From Deltaproteobacteria bacterium (lineage in GTDB: Bacteria > Desulfobacterota_C > Deferrisomatia > Deferrisomatales > JACRMM01): 5,050 bases of DNA. The DNA is taken from positions 1 to 5,050 of the forward strand of contig JACRCS010001013.1 in the NCBI GenBank assembly GCA_016218905.1, read 5' to 3'. Within the stretch, counting starts at the first letter, position 1. Each line of letters opens with the position of its first letter. Shown here piece after piece: positions 1 through 4,918 of this stretch. The translations under genes and the position numbers were made by a program. Under the pieces are notes generated by a model, which ran no database searches, was not told the origin of the DNA, and saw nothing but the letters and a program-made list of their open reading frames with translations.

Positions 1-335
1 CGGCCGTTCTCCTCGTGCCGGCGCTGGGGCCAGTACCCGAGCCCGTAGACGGAGCCGAGGGCGGAGAGGGTGAAGATCGGGACGAGAAACGCGGCCGAGA
101 GGGGGTCCACGATCACGCGAAAGGACCCGAAGGGGAGCCCCCACGAGAGCGCGATCTCTCCCTGGCCTGCCTGGAAGAGCGCGGAGAGCGCGGCGGCGAG
201 GCCCAGGCCGGCGCCCGCGAGCACGACCGCCGTCGAGAGCCGCTCCCCTGCGGCGGACCGCCTCCCGCAGGCGAGCGACGGCAGCCCGCTCCCGGCGAGG
301 AGCGCCGCGGCGACGAGCACGAGGAGCTCAGCCAC
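1..335 (-). CDS. HyfB/NuoL-like proton-conducting membrane subunit, N-terminal fragment
   Basis: This is the first 111 codons of an integral membrane protein that runs off the left edge. The GTG start at 335-333 overlaps the end of the deacetylase gene by 8 nt, which suggests translational coupling; no strong ribosome site is visible. Seen: a hydrophobic segment at residues about 3-20, a basic loop (GRRSAAGER), a second at about 35-54, then a short amphipathic stretch with GLPFGSFRVIVDPLSAAFL (66-84), a third hydrophobic segment and YGLGYW (97-102). The pattern of a strand before DPLSAFF followed by a helix and YxxGY is characteristic of the N-terminus of HyfB/MrpA/NuoL-type antiporter-like subunits, which pump protons in hydrogenase-4, formate hydrogenlyase and complex I-like modules. 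The family is inferred from this motif and topology. Which complex it serves cannot be decided, because the rest of the gene and its neighbours lie outside. NuoL, MrpA or a stand-alone antiporter-like subunit are alternatives. Confidence 0.78.
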   Translation of the reverse strand, partial: MAELLVLVAAALLAGSGLPSLACGRRSAAGERLSTAVVLAGAGLGLAAALSALFQAGQGEIALSWGLPFGSFRVIVDPLSAAFLVPIFTLSALGSVYGLGYWPQRRHEENG

Positions 336-1173
336 GGGGCGCCCGGGGTTGGCGATCGGTGACGCGCGGGTCCGCCTCCGCGACGATGCGCGCGAAGGCG
401 CTCTCCCGGTCGGCGGCGCTCAGCATGTAGCGGGGCAGCGCCATCGGGTCGTCGGCGAGCGTGACGGGACGGGCGACGATCGAGAAGGCGGCGCGGTAAC
501 CGGCGGCGGCCGCTCTCGCCGGCAGATCGCCGTCGCAGATCCCGAAGGGCCAGGCGAGGAGGTCGACCGTCCCGCCGAGCTCCTTCTCGAGCTTCGCCCT
601 GGCCTTCCCGAGCTGCAGGTCCACGAAGCGCCCGTACTCCTCGGGCGAGAGCCTCTTCCGCTCGACCTTGAAGTTCGGGTGCCAGTACGTGTGGGCCTGG
701 ACGTCGAAGAGCCCGGAACGCTTGAGCTCCCTCAACTGGTCCCAGGTCATGGCGTACTTGGCGTTGGAGACCGCGGAGGGGTAGGAGAAGACCGTGACGG
801 GCACCTGGTACTTCCGCACCAGGGGGAACATGTCCGTGTAGACGGAGCGGTGCGCGTCGTCCTCCACGATGACGACCGACTTGGGCCGGGGAGTGGGTCC
901 CCGCCCGAGCCGAAACTCCACGAGCTCCCGCAGGGGAATCACGGTGTACCCGTGCTCCTTGAGGTACTTCAGGTGCGACTCGAAGAGCGACGTGGGCATG
1001 GTCATGGAGTCCGACGCCGTGGGGCCGAAGCGATGGTAGAGGAGGATCGGCACCCGCACGTCCGCCACCGGTTGCGGCCCCGCGTGGGCCGACGAGAGGA
1101 GGACCGACAGGGCCAGCAAGACGACCGGCAGGCGGTGGGCGACGAGGGCGAAGACGGGACCGGGTCGTTTCAA
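328..1173 (-). CDS. Secreted polysaccharide deacetylase (NodB/CE4 family, PgaB-like)
   Basis: A 281-residue exported enzyme predicted to remove N- or O-acetyl groups from a cell-envelope or extracellular polysaccharide. The start is TTG at 1173, supported by AGGAG 9 nt upstream; it gives a good signal peptide (MKRPG, hydrophobic core about 14-27, cleavage near SAHA at 31). The NodB domain starts with VPILLYHRFG (41-50). CE4 motif 1 is VEDDAHRS (103-110), whose Asp105-Asp106 supply catalytic base and metal ligand. Motif 2 is HTYWH (161-165), the two metal-binding His. Motif 3 is WPFG (208-211). The domain continues through LPRYML (246-251), so it is full length. The residue before the Asp pair is Glu and the following Gly is Ala, whereas most relatives have Phe/Val and Gly; metal-binding residues are retained, so activity is likely. 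It sits 58 nt after the HTH-EIIA gene and overlaps the Hyf-like gene, so it is probably co-transcribed. Substrate unknown. Confidence 0.9.
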   Translation of the reverse strand: MKRPGPVFALVAHRLPVVLLALSVLLSSAHAGPQPVADVRVPILLYHRFGPTASDSMTMPTSLFESHLKYLKEHGYTVIPLRELVEFRLGRGPTPRPKSVVIVEDDAHRSVYTDMFPLVRKYQVPVTVFSYPSAVSNAKYAMTWDQLRELKRSGLFDVQAHTYWHPNFKVERKRLSPEEYGRFVDLQLGKARAKLEKELGGTVDLLAWPFGICDGDLPARAAAAGYRAAFSIVARPVTLADDPMALPRYMLSAADRESAFARIVAEADPRVTDRQPRAPRG

Positions 1174-1182
1174 GCGCGCGTG

Positions 1183-1187
1183 CTCCT
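1183..1187 (-). promoter_or_regulatory. Ribosome binding site supporting the TTG start of the deacetylase
   Basis: AGGAG on the minus strand, 9 nt before the TTG at 1173. It decides the start: no ATG lies nearby in frame and this start gives a complete signal peptide with a basic n-region. Confidence 0.75.
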
Positions 1188-1231
1188 GGGTAGGGGAGAG
1201 AGAGTCACGGATGCCGATTCGTCGGGCGAAG

Positions 1232-1936
1232 TCACCGAACGGGCTCTTGCCCTCCGCTGGGCGCCGGAAGGCTCGCCTCCACGGCTTCGAAGCTCTGCAG
1301 GATCGCCTCGCGGCCGGCCTGCTCCGCCAGCACCCTCCGGACGCCGGCGTCGCGCAGCCCGAAGGCGAGCCGCGAAAGCAGGTGGAGGTGGCCCTTGACC
1401 GTGGGGCTGATGACGGTGAAGAGGGTGTTCACGGGTTTTCCGTCCAGGGACTGGAAGTCGATCGGCGTCTCGAGGAAGCAGAGGGTGACGGTCGCCCGCG
1501 GCACGTGGAGCACGATCGGGTTTCGAACGTGCGGGATCGCGATCCCCTCCCCGACGCCGGTCGAACCCAGGGCCTCGCGGGCCAGGAGCACCTGAAAGAG
1601 GTGCTCGCGGTCCACCTCGTCGGGCAGGCGCATATGATGGACGACCTCGCGCAGGACCGAAGGGACGTCCCGGCCCGCGATGCGGTAGAAGACGCCGCCG
1701 GCCTGGAGCGCTTCGGTCAGGCTCGGCAGCCGAAGCCCCTGGGCCTCCGGCTCGGAGAAGATCATCGGCGAGACCGGCACCCGGTTCGCCGTGGCCCATT
1801 CCAGGAGTTCGACGCGGTTGAAGCGGTACTGGTCGTTCACCCTGGAGAAGGGGATCTCGCCCTTCCTGGCCCACCGGTACACCGTCTTTTCCGAAACCTC
1901 GAGGAGCGTGGCTGCGTCGCGCACGGAAAGCTGCAT
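1232..1936 (-). CDS. HTH (excisionase/MerR-like)–PTS EIIA (PtsN-type) fusion regulator
   Basis: A 234-residue cytoplasmic protein with two domains. Residues 1-50 form an excisionase/MerR-type winged helix: LSVRDAATLLEVSEKTVYRW, then a wing, IPFSRVNDQYRFNRVELLEW. Residues about 70-225 are a PTS EIIA type-2 domain. His136 in GIAIPHVRN matches the phosphorylatable His of EIIA-Fru/PtsN (usual motif AIPHGR; the Gly is Val here). TPIDFQSLDGKPVNTLF and PTVKGHLHLLSRLA are also typical of the family. The ATG at 1936 was chosen because the HTH begins two residues later, with AAGAGG only 4 nt upstream. An open frame continues to 2083, but that part would cross the promoter and has no domain. Family knowledge: such proteins are thought to couple phosphorylation by an NPr/EI relay to gene control. 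No EI, HPr or permease is in view, so a regulatory rather than sugar-transport role is inferred. It heads the operon with the deacetylase and Hyf-like genes; its DNA target is unknown. Confidence 0.9.
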   Translation of the reverse strand: MQLSVRDAATLLEVSEKTVYRWARKGEIPFSRVNDQYRFNRVELLEWATANRVPVSPMIFSEPEAQGLRLPSLTEALQAGGVFYRIAGRDVPSVLREVVHHMRLPDEVDREHLFQVLLAREALGSTGVGEGIAIPHVRNPIVLHVPRATVTLCFLETPIDFQSLDGKPVNTLFTVISPTVKGHLHLLSRLAFGLRDAGVRRVLAEQAGREAILQSFEAVEASLPAPSGGQEPVR

Positions 1937-1993
1937 CGGACCTCTTGGAAGCGCGTAGGACAACCTTGGACATGGGGGGGACAGGAGGGCCAG

Positions 1994-2022
1994 ACGATAC
2001 GCGCCACGCGCGGAGAGGTCAA
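1994..2022 (-). promoter_or_regulatory. Sigma70-like promoter of the HTH-EIIA operon
   Basis: On the minus strand there is a -35 box TTGACC (2022-2017, 5 of 6 consensus), an exact 17-nt spacer and a -10 box TATCGT (1999-1994, 4 of 6). Transcription would begin near 1987, giving a leader of about 50 nt before the ATG at 1936. A run of eight A/T pairs at 2033-2040 lies about 46-53 bases upstream of that start and resembles an UP element. The spacer contains a GC dyad, listed separately. Confidence 0.55.
2000..2012. promoter_or_regulatory. GC-rich dyad in the promoter spacer, possible operator
   Basis: CGCGC-CAC-GCGCG is a perfect 5-bp inverted repeat with a 3-nt centre, placed between the -10 and -35 boxes of the operon promoter. 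MerR-family regulators bind dyads in promoter spacers, and the first gene of the operon carries an excisionase/MerR-like HTH, so autoregulation is conceivable. In GC-rich DNA a dyad this short can arise by chance. Confidence 0.25.
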
Positions 2023-2049
2023 GAAGGTCGCCAAAAAAAAGAAGGCCCT

Positions 2050-2077
2050 GTGACGCCCCACCTCTTTCCGGTGTAAA
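2050..2077 (+). promoter_or_regulatory. Candidate promoter of the Lys/Glu-repeat protein gene
   Basis: GTGACG (2050-2055, 4 of 6 to the -35 consensus), a 16-nt spacer and TGTAAA (2072-2077, 4 of 6 to the -10 consensus). The start would be near 2084, about 50 nt before the ATG. Downstream, GGGCCTCT occurs twice (2093-2100 and 2105-2112), 12 bases apart. The rest of the divergent region 1937-2134 shows only the opposing promoter. Confidence 0.35.
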
Positions 2078-2120
2078 GGTCATGACTCAACCGGGCCTCT
2101 TTGCGGGCCTCTCTTGAACG

Positions 2121-2126
2121 AAGGAG
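2121..2126 (+). promoter_or_regulatory. Ribosome binding site deciding the start of the Lys/Glu-repeat gene
   Basis: AAGGAG with 8 nt to the ATG at 2135. It rules out the in-frame TTG at 2114, which lies upstream of this site and would put extra acidic residues before the signal peptide. Confidence 0.85.
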
Positions 2127-2134
2127 AAACGAGC

Positions 2135-2419
2135 ATGAAGCGGAAGTTGCTGGTCGCCCTCTGCGCCGGGATGTTCTCTCTCTCCCTGACGGCCCCGGTC
2201 GCCTTCGCCGGCGACGCCGCGAAGAAGGAAGAGCCGAAGAAGGAAGAAGTGAAGAAGGAAGAAGTCAAGAAGGAAGAAGTGAAGAAGGAAGAGGGCGAGA
2301 AGAAGCCCGCCAAGAAGAAGGCCAAGAAGAAGGCCGCCGCGAAGAAGGAAGCCGAGGCCAAGAAGGAAGGCGAGGCCAAGAAGGAAGCTCCCGCCGCCAG
2401 CCCGGCCCCCGCGAAGTAA
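2135..2419 (+). CDS. Small secreted Lys/Glu/Ala-rich repeat protein, function unknown
   Basis: I do not recognise a family for this 94-residue protein. Seen: a clear Sec signal peptide (MKRK, hydrophobic core about 5-20, cleavage after AFA at 25). Five tandem pentapeptides KKEE(P/V/G) follow at 30-54, then a Lys/Ala stretch (KKPAKKKAKKKAAAKKEAEA), two AKKE(G/A) units and a Pro/Ala tail to the C-terminus. There is no Cys, no aromatic residue after the signal and no catalytic motif. The alternating KK/EE pattern resembles charged single α-helices stabilised by i to i+4 salt bridges. A periplasmic or secreted stiff rod, spacer or polyelectrolyte is the most that can be inferred. It could also interact with peptidoglycan, nucleic acid or LPS through its Lys-rich half. 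The gene is monocistronic: own ribosome site, promoter candidate and strong terminator. It diverges from the HTH-EIIA gene and converges on the β-helix/β-barrel gene. Low-complexity frame shadows exist on the other strand but lack signals of translation. Confidence 0.82.
   Translation: MKRKLLVALCAGMFSLSLTAPVAFAGDAAKKEEPKKEEVKKEEVKKEEVKKEEGEKKPAKKKAKKKAAAKKEAEAKKEGEAKKEAPAASPAPAK
2222..2296 (+). repeat. Five in-frame 15-bp tandem repeats encoding KKEE(V/P/G)
   Basis: Five consecutive 15-bp units of the form AAGAAGGAAGAAGTG begin at 2222, 2237, 2252, 2267 and 2282. The three central units differ by at most one base; the first and last diverge at their 3' ends. Because the unit is a multiple of three, gain or loss by slippage would change length without breaking the frame. 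Confidence 0.9.
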
Positions 2420-2439
2420 CCCATCTCCGGCGCAGTGCC

Positions 2440-2471
2440 AAGAGGGGAAGGCGTGAGCCTTCCCCTCTTTT
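2440..2471 (+). terminator. Intrinsic terminator of the Lys/Glu-repeat gene
   Basis: A perfect 13-bp stem AAGAGGGGAAGGC (2440-2452), GTGA tetraloop and GCCTTCCCCTCTT (2457-2469), ending in TTTT (2468-2471), 20 nt after the stop codon. The minus-strand side has no comparable T run, so it mainly serves the plus strand. Confidence 0.9.
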
Positions 2472-2543
2472 GACGTCCGGAGCTTCATCCCCCGGGCTGA
2501 CCGAAGGTCATGGGGAACTCAGAGCCTGCACCAAGAGTCGTAG

Positions 2544-2561
2544 GGCGGGGCTTGCCCCGCC
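2544..2561. repeat. GC palindrome after the β-barrel gene; REP-like element or weak terminator
   Basis: GGCGGGGCTTGCCCCGCC is a perfect 8-bp stem with a TT loop, 8 nt past the TGA of the minus-strand gene. There is no T run on either strand, so a classical intrinsic terminator is doubtful. Short GC palindromes of this form preceded by GTAG are often dispersed in genomes; that dispersal cannot be tested here. Confidence 0.45.
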
Positions 2562-2569
2562 GAGGCGGC

Positions 2570-4756
2570 TCAGAACTCCAGCACCAACCCCCCGTAGTAG
2601 CTCACTCCCCCGAGGTCGGCGTTGGCGTCGCCGAAGTCGTCGACTTTCGCCCACTGGGCCTCGAGCGCGAGGAAGGTCTTCTTCAGGTTGAAGTACGCGT
2701 TGGCCCGCTGGGCGCTCGCGGGGTCGAGGCCGTTCAGCAGGAACTTCACGCCCCCTCGGAAGTGGTAGCCGTCGAGGTGGCCCTTGCTGTCGTCCTGGCC
2801 CTCGATCGCCTGCCGGAAGTAGTAGCGGCTGTACCCTCCGCCCGCGTAGGGGACGAGCCACTGCCTATCGGTAAACTGGAAGTTCAAGAGGGCGTACCCC
2901 TGGAGCGGGATGACCGTGAGCGTTTCGTTGGCCGCGGGCGTGACCAGCCGGCCGCTCACGGTGGTCGCCGCCTCCCCCTCCGCGCGCCAGTAACCGGCCT
3001 CGACGCCGAGCTCCAGGGTAGAGAGCAGGCGATAGCCGATGTTGACTTTCCCTGCCGGGAGGCGCTCGTGATCGAAGGTGGTGCCCCAGTCCTCCGTCCC
3101 GGGCTCGAAGGCGCCGCCCATCACCCCGACCACCCAATGGGCCCGGAGCGGTTGGGCCGGGCTGGGGGAGGGTAGGAGGAGGGCTGTCGCGACGAGGGCG
3201 GCGAGGCCGGCCGCCCGCGCCGAGCGCCTGCGGCGGAGCGCCAGGGCCAGGCCGAAGGCGACCGTCACCACGACCAACGGGAGCCGGAAACCGCTTTTCG
3301 GCGAGACCGTCTGGAGAAAGCAGAGACCGTTGTTCTGGAGATCCGGTACTGCCATCAGTTCCTCCGGTGTTTCAGTGGCCGTGGCGGCCGCGGGGTCGGA
3401 TTCGGCGAGGCGTCTGACCGGAACCTTGACCTCTGCCGTGGTCCGGCTCTCGACGCCTACGGCGGTAGGACTCGCGTCGGCGGCAGTGACGGTGAAGAAC
3501 CGAAAATCGCTGAAGTAGCTCGTGACGGAGACGGAGACCGGAACGTTGTTCTGGAGCCCCTCGATGGTGAAGGCCGCGACGTCACCCACATCCACGACAG
3601 ATCCCGCGGGAGGCGTCCAGTGGACGCGGTAGCCGTCCGCCGGGACGGGGGTCGTCACCTTGGTCCACGAGACCTGCACCGACTCGTTTCTCGGAGAGAG
3701 GGTGAGCCCCGTCGGAGGGTCCGGCACCTGCAGCGGAGGGTCGGTGGGTCCCGGCGGTGGCCTCGGGGGCGGATTATCCGCCGTTACGACGAAGCTCGTG
3801 CCCGACTGGGGACCGGCCACCAAGCTTCGGGTGCCCCCCGCGTCGTCCGCCGCGAAGACGCGGAAGACCCTGGCCCGCCCGCAGTCGGCCGCGGGCGTCC
3901 AGAAGACCGTGACTATGTCGCCTGCGCGGCTCCATTGAGGGGTGACGGGAGTCGGGGTCCGGTCGGCGACGAGGGAGTCGGACGCGAACGCTCCCGCCTG
4001 GCAGGCCGGGCTCTGGGCGCTCAGGTGGAGGTCTTCCGTGCTGTTGAAGAGCGGGTCCTCGCGAAAGTTGCTGCCGGCCGGCAGCGTCGCGCCGCTCACG
4101 TCGGCCGTATTCTGGAAGAAGAAGGTCCCGGCGATCGTCAGGTTCGAGGGGATCGCGGCGCTCAGGACGTTCACCGCGGTGGTGAACTTGACGAAGATGT
4201 TGTCCTCGATCGTGATGTCCGTTCGCGGCACCGTGAGCTCGATGGCCGTTCCCCGGACACTGACCTGATGAAACGTATTCTGGCGGATGCGGATCCCGCC
4301 TGCCACGGTAGGGTCGACCGCCGGCGGGGTGGTGTCGACGATGATGGCGACGGCCGTGTCCGTGACCCTCGGCCGGAAGATGTTGTTCTCGATCACCGTC
4401 TCGTCGGTACCCTCCGTCAGCTGGACGGTCCCCTTGACGGTAAAGTTGCGCAGCGTCCCCCCGGACCCGCCGCTGATCACGCCCGAGAGGGTCGTGTTGG
4501 CCGTCTCCTCGCCGCGGATGACGACGCCGGGTACGAGGCTGAAGTCCTCCGTGTACTCTGTGTCGCTCCGGGAGACGACGATCTCCAGGATTGTCGAGTC
4601 GACCGGTCGGGCCGCGGTGACGGCCGCCTGGATGGTCTGGAACGGGTGGCCCGCTTCGAGCGGGCCGACGGTGACGATCTCGAACCGCGCTGCTTCTGCC
4701 GCTCCGGCGAGCGCCAGGCCCGCCCAGAGCGCCACGACCGCACTCCACCGCTTCAT
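2570..4756 (-). CDS. Fused surface protein: β-helix, Fn3, anchor-like tail, then outer-membrane β-barrel
   Basis: A 728-residue protein with ATG at 4756 and GGGAGG 6 nt upstream; the frame stays open to 4906 but lacks signals there. Order: signal peptide 1-22 (cleavage near AEA); right-handed β-helix of the pectate-lyase/NosD type, about 36-255 (PFQTIQAAV, IENNIF, IRQNTF, IEDNIF; closing DPLF and LSAQSPACQAGA); an Ig/Fn3-like unit about 270-326; a Pro-rich linker 329-347; an Fn3 domain about 348-446; a linker with Cys in GLCFLQTVSPKSG (477-489); a hydrophobic helix 492-507; RRRR 508-511; a second hydrophobic segment 517-529 with a signal-peptidase-like PSPSPA (530-534); and a β-barrel 535-728 ending YYGGLVLEF, with the terminal Phe typical of Bam-recognised barrels. 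The first half looks like a complete surface protein with a sorting/anchor tail, the second like a complete outer-membrane protein with its own signal. No catalytic residues were recognised in the β-helix. A membrane hairpin cut into two products, a true fusion, or an assembly error are all possible. Confidence 0.85.
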   Translation of the reverse strand: MKRWSAVVALWAGLALAGAAEAARFEIVTVGPLEAGHPFQTIQAAVTAARPVDSTILEIVVSRSDTEYTEDFSLVPGVVIRGEETANTTLSGVISGGSGGTLRNFTVKGTVQLTEGTDETVIENNIFRPRVTDTAVAIIVDTTPPAVDPTVAGGIRIRQNTFHQVSVRGTAIELTVPRTDITIEDNIFVKFTTAVNVLSAAIPSNLTIAGTFFFQNTADVSGATLPAGSNFREDPLFNSTEDLHLSAQSPACQAGAFASDSLVADRTPTPVTPQWSRAGDIVTVFWTPAADCGRARVFRVFAADDAGGTRSLVAGPQSGTSFVVTADNPPPRPPPGPTDPPLQVPDPPTGLTLSPRNESVQVSWTKVTTPVPADGYRVHWTPPAGSVVDVGDVAAFTIEGLQNNVPVSVSVTSYFSDFRFFTVTAADASPTAVGVESRTTAEVKVPVRRLAESDPAAATATETPEELMAVPDLQNNGLCFLQTVSPKSGFRLPLVVVTVAFGLALALRRRRSARAAGLAALVATALLLPSPSPAQPLRAHWVVGVMGGAFEPGTEDWGTTFDHERLPAGKVNIGYRLLSTLELGVEAGYWRAEGEAATTVSGRLVTPAANETLTVIPLQGYALLNFQFTDRQWLVPYAGGGYSRYYFRQAIEGQDDSKGHLDGYHFRGGVKFLLNGLDPASAQRANAYFNLKKTFLALEAQWAKVDDFGDANADLGGVSYYGGLVLEF
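3154..3328 (-). other. Fusion junction: Cys motif, TM helix, Arg cluster, second signal-like segment
   Basis: This encodes residues 477-534 of the fused protein. The order GLCFLQTVSP, hydrophobic LPLVVVTVAFGLALAL, RRRR resembles the tripartite C-terminal sorting signals (motif, TM, basic end) that normally finish a protein. Here the chain continues with SARAAG, a second hydrophobic stretch and PSPSPA, like a signal peptide whose n-region is the Arg cluster. No in-frame ATG and no ribosome site lie in this stretch, so separate initiation of the barrel is not supported. GTG codons occur at residues 495-496 but are embedded in the helix. Confidence 0.6.
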
Positions 4757-4762
4757 GGGTTT

Positions 4763-4768
4763 CCTCCC
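4763..4768 (-). promoter_or_regulatory. Ribosome binding site of the β-helix/β-barrel gene
   Basis: GGGAGG on the minus strand with 6 nt to the ATG at 4756. It decides the start against the longer open frame reaching 4906. Confidence 0.85.
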
Positions 4769-4792
4769 GGGGACGCGAGATACCGGCCTCCT

Positions 4793-4821
4793 TGGATACA
4801 GGAGATCCTGGCGGCGGGCAA
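4793..4821 (-). promoter_or_regulatory. Weak promoter candidate for the β-helix/β-barrel gene
   Basis: TTGCCC (4821-4816, 4 of 6), a 17-nt spacer and TATCCA (4798-4793, 3 of 6) on the minus strand. The leader would be about 30 nt. The match is modest; read-through from the transposase gene upstream is an alternative. Nothing else was recognised in 4757-4918. Confidence 0.22.
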
Positions 4822-4918
4822 GGGGCGAAAGGCGCTCCGCGCTTGCCGGGCGCAAACCTCTCCCTAAGTTTAACCGAGGCAGCCGTATCTTCGCATCGGC
4901 GGTCAAAACGGAACCTGA

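Noticed and set aside
70..1398. A 442-codon plus-strand open frame across the deacetylase and the Hyf-like gene
   Set aside because: The product is Arg/Gly/Asp-rich with no domain, lies opposite two genes with clear motifs, and results from scarce stop codons in GC-rich DNA.
1170..1973. A 267-codon minus-strand frame overlapping the HTH-EIIA gene
   Set aside because: It is a frame shadow: the other frame carries the HTH and EIIA motifs, while this one is Arg/Pro/Gly-rich without structure.
1937..2083. N-terminal extension of the HTH-EIIA protein to 2083
   Set aside because: The extension has no domain, crosses the predicted promoter, and the HTH starts at the ATG at 1936 with a ribosome site.
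2080..2488. Two minus-strand frames rich in Phe/Ser or Leu/Gly opposite the repeat protein
   Set aside because: They are the complement of the AAG/GAA repeats (giving CTT/TTC codons), contain the terminator, and look like membrane proteins only by composition.
3266..3274. Internal GTG start for a separate β-barrel protein
   Set aside because: The two GTG codons fall inside the first hydrophobic helix, with no ribosome site upstream, and would not give a clean signal peptide.
4817..4847. Inverted repeat GGCAAG ... CTTGCC upstream of the β-helix gene, possibly an attenuator or insertion-sequence end
   Set aside because: Only 6 bp per arm with a 19-nt GC-rich loop; expected by chance and not matched to any terminal repeat I can define.
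3620..4867. A 415-codon plus-strand frame opposite the β-helix gene
   Set aside because: Arg/Asp/Gly-rich shadow with no motif or ribosome site; the minus frame has a signal peptide and repeating β-helix pattern.
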